Below, in pieces: positions 1 to 12,298 of a stretch of 64,000 nt of DNA. Under the pieces are notes generated by a model that saw only the letters and a program-made list of their open reading frames with translations, searched no databases and had not been told where the DNA came from. The DNA is taken from contig NC_089440.1 in assembly GCF_026210795.1 (NCBI RefSeq), positions 4,092,001 to 4,156,000 on the forward strand, written 5' to 3'. The translations under genes were made by a program, and so were the position numbers. The stretch is from Rhizophagus irregularis (lineage: Eukaryota > Glomeromycota > Glomeromycetes > Glomerales > Glomeraceae). Positions within the stretch are counted from its first letter, which is position 1; the number at the start of each line of letters is the position of its first letter.

Positions 1-330
1 AAGTTTTTTTATAAAAAAAAGTATGATATTAAACAAATATCTGGATTTGGATACAATCACTTGCGTATTTAAAACATATTTAGATGATTACACAAAACAT
101 ATTAGAAAATTCTTTTTTTCCTAACTAAAAAGAGGAAGATTCAAAGTTTACAATAAAGAAATGATTTTAAAAGAAATGTTCCAAATGTGAAATCAGAATA
201 ACTGGTTTTTGTGGTTTTTTGTCTATCAGTAATTTAACACAACAGGAATATTCTTTTACCAGTACTCGGGAATAACATTACCCAAATTGTTTAAATAATT
301 TAATGTTTCGCAAGCGACGAGTATTATGAT

Positions 331-475
331 AGTTTGATATTAGTTTAATATTAGTTTAATGATAGTTTGATATTAGTTTAATATTAGTTTAATATTAGTC
401 TGGTATTAGTTTGATATTGTTTTGATATTAGTTTGATATTATTTGATATTGTTTTGATATTAGTTTAATATTTTA
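331..475. repeat. Tandem repeat, TTAGTTTGATA/AATA unit
   Basis: About ten imperfect copies of an 11-14 bp unit reading roughly ATTAGTTTAAT or ATTAGTTTGAT lie in direct orientation. No coding potential is seen. Confidence 0.8.
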
Positions 476-497
476 TATATTCTTTAATACAGCAGTT

Positions 498-600
498 GAT
501 ACAGTATATTCTTTGATACAGTATATTCTTTGATACAGTATATTCTTTGATACAGTATATTCTTTGATATATTCTTTGGTATATTCTTTTATTCTTTAAT
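498..600. repeat. Tandem repeat, ACAGTATATTCTTTGAT unit
   Basis: A 17-18 bp unit is repeated four to five times in direct orientation, then decays into TATTCTTT fragments. It is a simple satellite with no gene. Confidence 0.8.
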
Positions 601-3600
601 ACATCTATTCATGTCTATTTATTCTTTGATATATTTCAATACATCTATTCATATCTATTTATCTATTTATCTATTTATTCTTTGGATATTTTGCAAGCCA
701 AAATATATCTATTCATTATATTATAATTTACCAGATTTAATTGATTTAATTGAATTTACAGAATTAACCGAAATTACAAATTATATTAAATTCTATGTAG
801 AACGTATTTTTTAAAATGGATATTTATTTTTCGTTATTCCCTGTTTTTGGTTATTCGGGTAATACTAATAACGAGAATTTAATTATTAATTAATAATTTT
901 TTTTGGTATAAAGAAAAAAAAAAAACTTGTTTTTCTCAAAAGATTATGCATGTAATCTTCTTTGGTTCACGCTGACAGAGAGAAAACAGGGCACAATCCA
1001 TTTTCATAATACCCGGTAAACTTTATAGAAAGAAAAAAAAAAATAGGGTTAAACTTTATAAAGATATATTTATTTAAATCATATGTTGAAAAAATATTTT
1101 CTTTGTATTAAAAATTTTAAAGTTTGAAAACAAATCCCGTTTTTTGGTTAGATTAAACAGATAAATTTTTTTTTTTTTTGGTGGCTTGGTACCTTGTAAT
1201 AATATATTGGATTAAGGTTCATTATTTCCTTGTTTTTCCTTGTGTAATTTAATCCTTCGATAATCCGATTTTTTTTTAAAAAAAAAAAGTTTCAGAATAA
1301 TATTACATAAGAATTTTTGTTATACTAAATTTTTTAGAATCTTGGTTTAAATTACTATAAATATATTCTGGTAAAACATTAAACCCAGCATTCGGCATCT
1401 TTAAAATTGTTGTAACACATTGCAAACATATTTGACAAACATATTTGAAAAAAAGATATGTATCACTTATAAGAACAAAGGTTTAAGAAAGAAAATGAAA
1501 AAAAAAATATTATTCTTTTTGTTTATTCTTTAATTATGTATCACTGAAAAATTTTATTGAAAAAATAAAAAATAATAAACCAAAAAGGTCAAAATATATA
1601 CCCGACTAGGCCCAAACTATGATTTTATCTGACTATCATCTAATCAATCAAAAATTGAAAAATTTGGCAATATGGCGGATTTGTCAAATAAACAATAATT
1701 TTTTTTGTGATATGTGAAAAAGGTTGGACATTTCATTTTTTTTTTTTTTAAATGTCGCATTTATTATATTATTATATTTGTTTTTTTTCTTGTCTTAAGT
1801 CCGAAAAAAAAAACCCTTAAGAACTTTATTTATTAAAAATAAATAAACAAAAAAAAAAATCTTTTTTATTTTATATATATATATATATATATATAATTTT
1901 TTTTCTTTCAATTTTTGTTATTATTTTTTATTTGTTTATTTATTTTTTTTTTAAAGTTCTATTGATATTACTTGTTTCAAACTTGTTTTTAAGATTTTTT
2001 TTTTTCAAAAAAAAAATTTAGTTGTTTCGAATCTATTAGAAGAAACAAGGTTTAAACAATCAGATGATATCATTTATAATTATAAAGATCACATATCAGT
2101 CTATATTGCTGTAATATTGTATGTAACCATCGAATAACTATTGTTCTAATTACGTTGGATTTTTCCTTCTGACAAGCAATTTCCAGTACATGATCGGCAT
2201 AACCTTCAAAAAAACCTTCTTTTATTTTCAAAATAAACGAATGAAGATTCTTTCTTTCAAGAACCAGTTAAAAACATAAACATTTCATCAAAAAAAAAAA
2301 AACATACATACATAACATAACATAACATATACACATAACCATACATACAATTTATTATAATTAACAATATTAATCTATATTATTAATCTTAACTTAAAAA
2401 AAAGAACTTATCAAAATATTTTTCTTCCCTGCAACATAAAAATAAAAATAAAAAATAAAAATAAATAAAATATAAATAAATAAAAAAAACTTGAAAAAAA
2501 ACTTGAATAATAATCTTTAAAGGGTAATGACAACAACTATTGGGGACGAATTAAAGAATAAATTCTTTTTTTTTTTAACTTGTCATTCTTTAAAGGAAAA
2601 TTTTTAATTAAAATTTAGTATAATAGACAATAAGAAGTTTAGAAAAAAGAAAAAATTCGAATTTATTCTCAGCGAAACATTTTCTGAAAATGAAAAAGTC
2701 TTAATGGTGATTGACAATGCATTCGAAGCACTTCAAGAAGTCATGAGATTTGTTACACGCATTCAGTCTCATTCAATCTCATTCAATCTCATTCAGTTAT
2801 AATAAAGAACAAGTTCCAGAATGTTTTTTTTTAAAAAAAGACAAAGAATCTTTTTTACATTCTCAATTAACTTAATTTTAAAAAAAGGAAAATTAACTCG
2901 TAAACATATTGACTCAGAGAAAATAAATGTTGTTACATAAAAAAAAAATATTCGAGATTTTTGGTGAATTTTGGTTTTTTCCGAATACCGAAAAAATTTT
3001 CAATTTTTGGAATTTGTGTAAAAAAAAATAAACGGATTAATAAATTATGTTCTATATAGTTTTCATTCGATTTTAATTTCGGAATTTCCCGGATCTTACC
3101 TAAATTGATGTCAATCAAATCCCTTATAGATTAACTAAATTTAAACTAGCTTACTATAAAAGTTTTATTTTGACGTTTCTTTCTCGTAATCTTTCTTATC
3201 TTTGAGAGAAAATTATTTAATAATTTATTTTCAAAACAAAAAAAAAAAACAACTCACAAAGACACATGCATAATGTTTAGGATTCTTTCATATTATTAAA
3301 CTAAAAGTTGTATCTTTGTTATATTGAGTTTAGTATAAAACTAGATAACCGGCCGTTTTTCGGACTTCTTTAACCGGACTTTTTTTTTTTTTCCTTTTTA
3401 AAAAAAAAGCAAACATTTTTGGTTTCATATTTCAGAATTCATATGCAGAAAATGTATAAGAGTTAAATGTAAATAATATATTTTAATATAAATAATTATC
3501 TATTATTAGCGAGGGACCCACACGAAATAAGAAAGAACCGGTAATAGATAACGAGAAAAAAATTATAAACATTATAAACAATACAGCAGGGTCAAATTTA

Positions 3601-4814
3601 CAAGTTTACAAAATGTTTTTTACAGCACAAAAAAATAACAATAATAATAAACATTCTTATCAGTTATTTATTACGTATTTATTATAATCTTCATTGTTGA
3701 CAAATAAGTACGGAAAAATTAAGGAACGAAATAAAAAAAATCAATCCGTTTGATTAGATCAACGATTTGTTCGTGAAATTATATTAATTATATTAAAATG
3801 GATAATTATGATAACTATGATAACTATGATAATTTATGATAACTATGATAATTTATAATGATTATGATGCAATTTTTTTTTTTCTTATCTCTCTCATTTA
3901 TAACAACGAAGATTTATTATCTTATCTAATTTATGACCTGATTAAAGATTGTTATGCATTAATTGCTGATAACTTAATTAAACCGCCATATTCTCGTATA
4001 GCCGTAATTGCCGTAATTACAAAAACTTTACCGGGTGATATAATGTTCATTTCTATAAATTATTTGACTCGGAGAAAAGAGACCAACTTATCAAAATGGT
4101 TTCTTTTGTTGTTTTAAAATTCGGTTATTTAACTTAACTTAAAATGATATTCATAAATAAACCGAAAAATTATCCTACGCGTTATTTTTTTTTTTGATTT
4201 TTAGGTTTTCATTTTCTTTCCAAAAAACCGAAAAAATAAACCGAAAAAAAATAAATAAAAATAAATAAAAAATTAAAAGAATATTTAATAATTATAATAA
4301 TAATAACGCATGAAGATCAGGAATGACTCAGAGAATTTACAACTTGATTTTAAACTTTTTAACGCCAACCAAATTTTTTAGCATGAGAAAAAAAGAACAA
4401 TGGATCAATCAAAGGGAATAAATTTTATTGACAGGAAAAAATATAATTTTTTTTTTATTTGTTACCCTAAAAATATTATGTACCTTTTAAATCTTGTTCA
4501 TATGTATCTCAATATGCACACTTTTATTTTGACAGCCAAATAAAAAAAAAATAATAAATAAAAAAAAGATAAAAATGGAATTTTTTTTTTAAAAAAAAAT
4601 TTCTTTATTTTCTATTCTCTCTCTCTATTTCTTTGTCTGAAAAAAAAATCTAAATTTAACTTTTCGAAAAAAGAAAAAATAATAAGAAACATTATTTCTT
4701 TTTTGTTTTGTTCAATATAATAATTATTTTTTGATCTGATTGTTTTTTTTTTTGTTTTCCTTTTACGCCGTCTTAGTTACAGTATTTTTTTTTCTAAATT
4801 TCGAATTGTCGATC

Positions 4815-4880
4815 ATAGGCGCAGTCATAAAAAAAGTTAGGTTCATTGGCGCAGTCATAAAAGGTTCATTGGCGCAGTAA
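4815..4880. repeat. Short direct repeats TTGGCGCAGTCATAAA
   Basis: Three direct copies of a GGCGCAGT(C/A)ATAAA core, two of them preceded by AGGTTCATT, stand out by their GC content in AT-rich sequence. Their origin is not recognised. Confidence 0.6.
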
Positions 4881-4899
4881 TAAATTAAAAAATGTTCAT

Positions 4900-5010
4900 G
4901 TTCAATTTTAATCAATTTAACCAATTTAATCAAATTCTATCAATTTAATCAATTTAATCAATTTAATCAATTTTATCAATTTTATCAATGTCAATATCAA
5001 TTTATCAATT
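4900..5010. repeat. Tandem repeat, TCAATTTAA unit
   Basis: A 9-10 bp unit (ATCAATTTA, variants ATCAATTTT) is repeated about ten times. It is simple-sequence DNA. Confidence 0.8.
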
Positions 5011-5934
5011 TATAGCAATGCCAACAAAACATGTGGTGATATTCAAAATTTTCGAACACTTGATGAATTATTTTTAATTATTCCCTTGTTAATCATTAAA
5101 AATAAAATCACGTAACGTACGTAATATAATTTACATTATTTATATTTACGTGAAGAGGTTTGGGATGACAGACCTGGGTCCCTCTTAAAATAATAAAGGA
5201 GAATAATAAATATTTTTAATAATGTCATATACTATGTTTGAACTCGGTGAAAATTATATATAGTTTGTTGTTAACTATTTAATTATTGGTAAGAATTTCC
5301 GAAATTTAATCCTTAAATATCAAACAATAAACTTACATATTTGTATAATTGTATATTTGTATATATATACATATATTTATATATACAGTACTTACTTACT
5401 TTTTATCGGTATTAGATTCTATAATAACTCATTTATATATATAATAAATAGACTAAATAGGACTAAATAGAATCATATATCATATAGCAGATAATCCTTA
5501 AAAATATCCATTTTCAATATTTATTTCCATTTCACGCGAAATGTAAATTAATGTATTATTTAAAATTACATGAAATGAATGAAGTTTTTTTTTTAAGTGA
5601 GAAAATGTATTATTTGTTGTGGGAAACGTGGGAAAGAGACAAATTAAATTGGGGGGTTTTTTATTTATTAAAAAAGGAGAAAAAAGGAATTATTTGTATA
5701 TACATACACCCTGAACTTTTTTGTTTATCAAATTTTCTGTTTATCAAATTTCTGTTTATCAAAACTTACTCTCTCTCCTTACCGTTTTTTGACGTAATAA
5801 ATAACGGTACACATGTGAATTAAACTCGAAATCAACGTATAAAAACAATTAAAACATGACGTAAATACACATGATTGTGTTTATAAATAGTCCAAGTAAA
5901 GTAAACTAAGTAAACTAAATAGACTTATAGACTT

Positions 5935-6165
5935 TATAAACTCAAAAGTAAATAGACTTGAATAGACTCAAAGGTAAATCCGAATAACTCAAAAGTAAAT
6001 CCGAATAGACTTTTATAAACTCAAAAGTAAATCCAAATAAACTTGAATAGACTTAAAAGTAAATCCAAATAGACTATTATAAACTCAAAAGTAAATAGAC
6101 TAAAGTAGACTCAGAGGTAAGTCAATAGACTCAAAAGTAAATAAATAGACCCCGAGGTAAATCAA
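5935..6165. repeat. Tandem repeat, ACTCAAAAGTAAAT(A/C)(G/C) unit
   Basis: Imperfect direct repeats of about 20-30 bp are built from TAGACTTATAAACTCAAAAGT-like pieces and run for about 230 bp. No open frame of interest is present. Confidence 0.75.
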
Positions 6166-6719
6166 TTTATATTACTTTTTTAGGTATTTTTAAAATATTT
6201 TATTTTAATAATAATATTTTTAACAAATATCAAATAATAACAATATATCAATCCTTTCAATCCTTAATCCTTTTAGCATATCCTGATTTTCTGATTATAA
6301 ATAATACTTTAATATTTTTAATATTACTAAATAGTTGATCGATTGATTGTATTGTATCACAATTAGTATTTTTCTCCTAGTTTCACCCTAAATAATATTT
6401 GTTTATATGATAGAAATAATAATAATAATAACAATAATAATAATCTAATAATTTAATTTTTTTTTTTTTATTCTTCCATATGAATGTCCATACTCCATAT
6501 GAAATGTTCGCATATGAAATGTCTCATATGAACGAAATATAGATGTCGTACAAAAAGTTACGCCACGCACGTGAATATTACATAATTTTTTTTTTTACAT
6601 TTAATAATTTTTTTTTTAAAAAAAAAAAAAAAAAAATTTTCCTTTGTCTCCTCTTTTGATTTTTTTTTTTCAACAGACTTTTGATCTTAAAACATCACGA
6701 TAATCTTAAATATCTAGAG

Positions 6720-7163
6720 ATGGGAAAATCGGCTAAATTTTATAAACGTCTTGTAAGTTAAAATATATTTAATTATCTGTTATTTTTTAATTATTTTTGA
6801 TTAATCCATAATATCCATAATATCCATAATATTCATAATATTCATAATATTAATTTTATTAATTTGAACAAATCAAAATAGTCAAAGAAAGAGAAAATAG
6901 TTCAATCAATAATCTCTAATAATGATAATAATAATAATAATATAAAATCAGAATCTCAATCTTCAATATTATTATCATCACAAGATTCATTAAACAGTGC
7001 AAAACCTTCAGCTACTACAAAAATTACTAAAAAACAAAACAAAAGGAAAAAAGTGAAGGCTGTAACAAATGGTAATGGGAATAAAAATAACGAGAAAGAT
7101 TATGTTGATATATTTACTGGGAAGAAATTATATAAATCTTTGATTGGACGAGATGAAAAATAG
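6720..7163 (+). CDS. Small basic two-exon protein of unknown function
   Basis: The gene reads join(6720..6752, 6882..7163) and gives 104 residues. Exon 1 encodes MGKSAKFYKRL and ends at a GTAAGT donor; the acceptor AAAATAG at 6881 restores the frame as SKKEK. The alternative AG at 6900 leads at once to a stop. The protein has a lysine-rich start, an Asn/Ser low-complexity middle, a basic TKKQNKRKK patch at about residues 66-74, and an ordered-looking tail DYVDIFTGKKLYKSLIGRDEK minus its last residue. The basic patch would suit a nuclear or RNA-bound protein, which is inference only. I do not recognise the family. Clean splicing, a compact frame and non-repetitive ends in otherwise repetitive sequence support a real gene. 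Confidence 0.7.
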
Positions 7164-8366
7164 TAACTTTTTTACTGATTGAAACCTGTTTGAGGTAGAA
7201 ATAATAGATAAGATTAATATTATCAAATAATTTAAATTTGTTTGTTACAGAAATCATTTTAAATTATTCAATTCAAAACTCATTTTTTTTATATGCATAT
7301 TTTTTTATATGCATATTTTTTTATATGCATATTTTTTTATATGCATTTTTTTTTATATGCATATTTTTTTATATACATATTTTTTTATATAACAAAAATA
7401 AAAAAAAAATCATTTTATACAACGAGAGAAGTTTTGGTTTTTAATAAATTTTTTATTTTTTTTTTTATATTTTTATCTGAAAACGCGATTCACGAATATT
7501 TAAAAAATACAGATGTTTTTGTACAATAAAAAAAAAAAAAATAATATACGATATATTTGATTAAAAGACGAATTTATATATGTAAGGGAAAAAAATTACA
7601 AGCTAATAATTCGAAAATTATAATACAAAAAGGAATGTGGTTTGAAAATTATTTTCAGATTTACAAAAGAATCAGGAAATCCAGAACATTAATAATTGAA
7701 GGGAGAAAATAGAAAAAAAAAAACATTTTAAAATGTTGTAATTTGTTTTAAATGGGGTAAAAAAAAGTTTGAGAAAAAAAATATGAGGTAATTAGAAAAA
7801 TTGTTAAAGAAAATTCCGAATAAAATTAAATTTTTTCGCACGTTTTTAATTGACTTAAAAAAAATTTTTTTTTGTTTTGTTTTTTTTTTTTTGTCTTTTT
7901 TAGAAAAAAAATTAAAAAGTAATAATAATAGTGGAAGGTACGTTACATCTTAATTAAAAATATATATATATATATAAAAAAATAGTTGCATAAATTCTTC
8001 TTTTACGTTTTCGTTTCACTTTTTCGTTTCACTCAAAAATAATAAAATTAAAGAGAAATTGGAGATTCTTGTTCTTAAAAGTTTTTTTTTTTTTTTTGTT
8101 TCTTTTTGTAAATATAAATACATTATATACATAAAAAATATCATAATCTAAAAAATCTTAAATTATATGGTAATTATTTGTGTGATTATAATTGCTTGCC
8201 GAATGGGTTCAATTTTTAAAAATAATTGCTTAAAAACTAAGCTAAAATAAATCGAGTTGTGCGAAAAAAAGTAAGATTATGAAAGAAGTAATATAGCGAA
8301 TTGATTTTTTTTCCCGATTCGAAATATGCTTTTTTTTCCATTTTCCCCCCGTAAATTGTTCAAGAT
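7164..8366. other. Intergenic AT-rich DNA
   Basis: No gene is seen. It contains the 16-bp tandem repeat at 7280-7392, long A and T runs and a TATA microsatellite near 7,965. Confidence 0.6.
7280..7392. repeat. 16-bp tandem repeat TTTTTTTATATGCATA
   Basis: Seven near-identical direct copies of a 16-bp unit. Reading frames through it give artificial (F)FICIFFYMH repeats, which I do not call genes. Confidence 0.85.
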
Positions 8367-8864
8367 TCAAGAAAAAAGGCTTTTTTCTTTTCCAAACGTC
8401 CCTTTATTGGGTTCTAATGCTGGATCACTCGCAGCTTGAGTTCTTGGACTAGGAATGTCAATGGGATTACTAGTGGAGTAATACGAGGTATAATAATCAT
8501 TATCAAATGTATCATCTTCAAATTGATTACAGCAGCGAGTGTATAAATAATTATAATTATCATTGAAATTTTGATCTAAAGTACTCAAACTATTAAATGA
8601 AGAAGACAAATTGGAATCAGAATAAGAAGAAGACATTGACGAGGGAGATGAGATTTTAGCATTAGAATCCGAAGCTTTATACATGTTTGGGGTGATGGTA
8701 ATAGAAAAATGTAAATTCATTGGAGGATTCTGAGGATTTTGTGATTGATGATAAGAGGAGGGTATCGAATTATTGCTATCAGCATTCTTGCATTCATTTG
8801 AACAATACAAAGCGTTATTGTCCAAAACAAGTTTTCCACAAATGCACCAAGCGTCTAATTCCAT
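8367..8864 (-). CDS. Ecl1-family (life-span regulatory factor) zinc protein
   Basis: A single exon encodes 165 residues. The first 27 residues match the fungal Ecl1 family signature: Cys at 7, 9, 21 and 25 arranged C-x-C-(11)-C-x3-C, starting MELDAWCICGK and followed by ALYCSNEC. Family knowledge: Ecl1/2/3 of fission yeast are small proteins that extend chronological life span and respond to sulfur, zinc or amino-acid limitation; the cysteines are thought to bind zinc. The rest is Ser/Asn/Pro-rich and probably disordered, with Ser runs at about residues 70-90. The start is the first Met before the zinc motif, and no upstream extension is open. The family call rests on the cysteine-rich head. 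The protein is longer than the roughly 80-residue yeast members. Confidence 0.75.
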   Translation of the reverse strand: MELDAWCICGKLVLDNNALYCSNECKNADSNNSIPSSYHQSQNPQNPPMNLHFSITITPNMYKASDSNAKISSPSSMSSSYSDSNLSSSFNSLSTLDQNFNDNYNYLYTRCCNQFEDDTFDNDYYTSYYSTSNPIDIPSPRTQAASDPALEPNKGTFGKEKSLFS

Positions 8865-10117
8865 TTTTTATTATGATGAATCGTTAAGTGAATGATAAAT
8901 GTGTGTATCGTGATATTCAAAATATTACAATAAATAAAAAAATTAGGAGCGGGAGGTAAGGTAAAAAGTAATTAAGTAAAATTATCGGGAGAATATGAAT
9001 TATAATGTAGAAAAGTATTTTATATGACTTCTCTTTATCGAAGGAATTTTTGTTAAAAAAGGAATAAATAGAGAGAAAAAAAAAGTGTTTTTTTTTCGTT
9101 ATTTTTTTTTTTCTTGAGAAAAAAAATTACAAGAAAAAAGAAAAAAAAAAAATAAATAAAAAAAAATCAACAGATATAAGCGAAAGTGCAAATACTGTTG
9201 GTTTTTTTTTTTGATTCTTATGAAAAGGTTATTTTGAGTTGTTGTTGTACTTTGTCGAGGAGAAGAAAAGGAAGATTTTGTCCCTTTTATAATATTATCC
9301 TACTTTATATTCGGGTAACAATTCAATATAAATTAAAAAAAATTTTTTTTTTTATTTTATTAAATAAAATTTAAAATTGTACAACCAAAGTACAAATATT
9401 TGAGTACCCACCATTTTTTTCACAATACGACATATAAAAAAAAAATTTTTTTTTATATATATTATTTTATTTATAGTTTTTTTATGCAGCCAGCAAGATT
9501 GACAATTTTTTTTAAACTACTTAGTATTTTTTTTAAGGGGGCAAGAGGATAAAAAACAATACTTTAATATTATATATATATATTTATACAATTTTATACA
9601 TAAAAAAAAAAAAAAAAATTTTGGCTTATCATTTTCATCTCAATTAATAATCCGTTGTTGTTTGATAACGTAAGTGTTGAACTTGAAATTCTTTTACAAA
9701 TCTATTCATTCTTTTTTCATTCTTTATTCTAAAAAAATATTTTTCAAAAAAAAAAAAAAAAATTTTCAATGTCTCCTTTACATTATTATTTTTGGACCCA
9801 CGTTTGAACCATGAATTTTTTGGTATAAATCTGGTTTTTTTTTCTATTAAAAATACTTTTTTTGAAAATTCGGAGCCTAAAGTTCATAGTCACACAAACA
9901 TTGAATGCATAATTATTATTATACATATAAAAAAAAAAATTTATTATTTAGGCATAAGGAAAAAAGAAATTTTTATATAGAATGAATTGAAAATTCGTTA
10001 TATAATTAAAAATTCGATTGTAACCTAAAATTTTAATAATTTATTAATCCGTGTATTATTCCCATTAAAGTTTATGATTTTTAAATTTAAGAACATTATA
10101 TAAAATGTGATTATAAT
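8865..10117. other. Intergenic AT-rich DNA
   Basis: Upstream of the minus-strand Ecl1-type gene, so its promoter should lie here. No motif could be assigned with confidence. A/T homopolymers dominate and no other gene is seen. Confidence 0.5.
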
Positions 10118-10294
10118 ATGACAGATATACAAAAAAAACTCAAGATATACAACCACGTTTTATGTTTGTTATACGATATTCATAAAAATTGGTTACCCTC
10201 ACATCCGAAAAGAATCAATAAAACTTTGTTTCTTTATAACACCCTGAATTCACGAGTTGTAGACAAATCCCTTGTAAAGTTCCCTCATGATTAA
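10118..10294 (+). CDS. Small ORF, 58 residues, unknown (weak)
   Basis: An ATG-to-TAA frame of 59 codons starts MTDIQKKLKIYNH and includes LLYDIHKNWLPSHPKR. Unlike neighbouring frames it is not low-complexity and contains Trp, Pro and His. It has no recognised family, intron or signal peptide. It could be a small gene, an exon of a larger one or chance. Confidence 0.3.
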   Translation: MTDIQKKLKIYNHVLCLLYDIHKNWLPSHPKRINKTLFLYNTLNSRVVDKSLVKFPHD

Positions 10295-11977
10295 ATTAAT
10301 TTATCATAAGAATTGCAGGAAGTATAATGGGGTAATAATAAAGTCTTGATCATCGTCTTCCGTTGACCAATTAAAGTTACACGCAGAGCCAGATGATTTT
10401 TATCAAACTTCTCGTGTCATAGATGATTTTCTAAGATGGAATTTCAAGTTGTTTTTGATTTCGTAATTATTATCATTCGATCTAGATTTTTATTGAAACA
10501 GAATCGAATGACCTATTTTAGAATCAAAATATTAAACGTCTATAATGTCGCAAAAATATCGTAAGATATGAGGTAATAAACAATAATAAAACCTTTTTTT
10601 TTTTTGAGTTAATTTTTATAACAAAGAACAGTACACCATTATACATAATTTTTCCGAATAAATCGAATAAAAATCTCTGTACTGCATGATACAAATAAGA
10701 TATCTCATCGCAGGAAATGAACCTTCTTACGGTTTACTTTTTTTTTAAAAAAAAAAAGGAAGAAAATAACTAATTTCGGAAGAATTCCAAATTCCTTTGC
10801 ATGTTACATAAAAAAAATCAGAGATTTTTTAAATCTTAATTATAAATATATTCATATTGACTAAAAATGTATAAATTTCCTTTAGAGGAAAATTATTTTG
10901 TGTAATGAATCCCTCTCCGACATGCATTTATTGCATTTATGTACACTTGTAAAAAGTTTCAATCTTTTTTAGAAATTTTATAATTTTTTATGAAATAATC
11001 TTTGTTAAACTTTCTTATAAATTTAATAAATTTTGATTGGGGAATTGGGGTTTTCATCAATCTCTTTTTTTTTTGTTGTTTTTTTTTAAAAAAAAAAAAA
11101 AAGTACTCGGACCTTTGATGATCAAATACATTCGAACTAGATCGATTTAGTAAAGATGCACGTATAAGCAATGAAGTAATGGATGCACGTATATCGTTAT
11201 TATTAAATCATTCGATATTATTTGATAATTTATTTGAATATTTGTACGATATTTATTCGATATTTTATTCGATATTATTTGAATATTTATTTCGATGTCA
11301 TATACTTATATACTTATATACTTATATACATGTATACTTGTATACTTATATATTTATATATTTATAATTATATAATATAATTATATCTTATATACTTATA
11401 TCTCTTTTCATGCATAATGATAACATTTAATCTTTTTTTTTAACGTGCATTTCCTTGTTTCATCTTTAAAAACTTTTTTGAAATACCTTTCGGAACCTTT
11501 CGTATCCTTTTGTAGCCCTTTTCGTAACTTTTCGTAGTAATAGGAACTCGGGTAAATTTATTCTAAGCCTTAAATACCATACAAAGAAAAACCATATCCA
11601 AAGAAATTCCGTATATGTGTAACAAATGAAGTAATTAATATAATAAATATGTCATATTTGATTCATATTATTTATAACGATAGGATATGAACGAAAGTTA
11701 TACAAATAATGCAATATTAACTTTTTATAAAATCACCTCATTTCCTTATTTCCCTTATTTCCCTTTAACGGATTGTTTATTCTATAAATACTTAGTTTTT
11801 TTTTTTCAAACAGCATTTATAATTATAATAATAATACTCTCTCTCTCCCTCTCCTCTCTTTGGAATATCGGGTTTTGCTTATTTTATAATTACCCTTTTT
11901 TTAACGACATCGTAGATCTTTATTTCGGTAATACATTTCTAAATAGGAGATTTTTTGATTATCAAAAAATATTATCG

Positions 11978-12298
11978 ATGGAAAATTTAGAGAATGTGGT
12001 AAGTATTTGGATCCTTACATAATTTCAGCCACCACAAAGAAATAAAAAAAAAAATACAGCCAAAGAAGGAATTAAAAATTCATTCCAAATTATGCGCAGT
12101 ATATCAGATCATCAATATTCGGAGACTTTATTGTTGTATTATCGAATGTTATATGATATGTATATAATGTATATAATGTATATGATCGTATATATGATCG
12201 TAAAAAAAAATAAGGAAAAAAAAATTTCCCACAAAAAAAAAATCGTAAAATTACGTAAATCCCATGAAACGTTAATCAAAAATGTGCCATATTTGTGA
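11978..12298 (+). CDS. Possible small two-exon gene (weak)
   Basis: Reading join(11978..11998, 12029..12298) gives 96 residues: a seven-codon first exon (MENLENV), a GTAAGT donor and a TTTCAG acceptor, then PPQRNKKKN and QIMRSISDHQYSETLLLYYR. The intron would be only 30 nt, far shorter than the 70-90 nt introns of the solid genes here, so the model may be wrong. The tail becomes low-complexity (MYIMYI, then lysine-rich). No family is recognised. Confidence 0.3.

Larger units (their letters stand above)
1..6719. other. AT-rich gene-poor region
   Basis: No gene could be supported here. Open frames are short, low-complexity and rich in F, Y, I and K. The region holds homopolymer runs, T-run/A-run junctions and tandem repeats (listed separately at 331-475, 498-600, 4815-4880, 4900-5010 and 5935-6165). 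No RNA gene was recognised. Confidence 0.6.

Noticed and set aside
7238-7529. Frames with FICIFFYMH repeats
   Set aside because: Artefact of the 16-bp T-rich tandem repeat.
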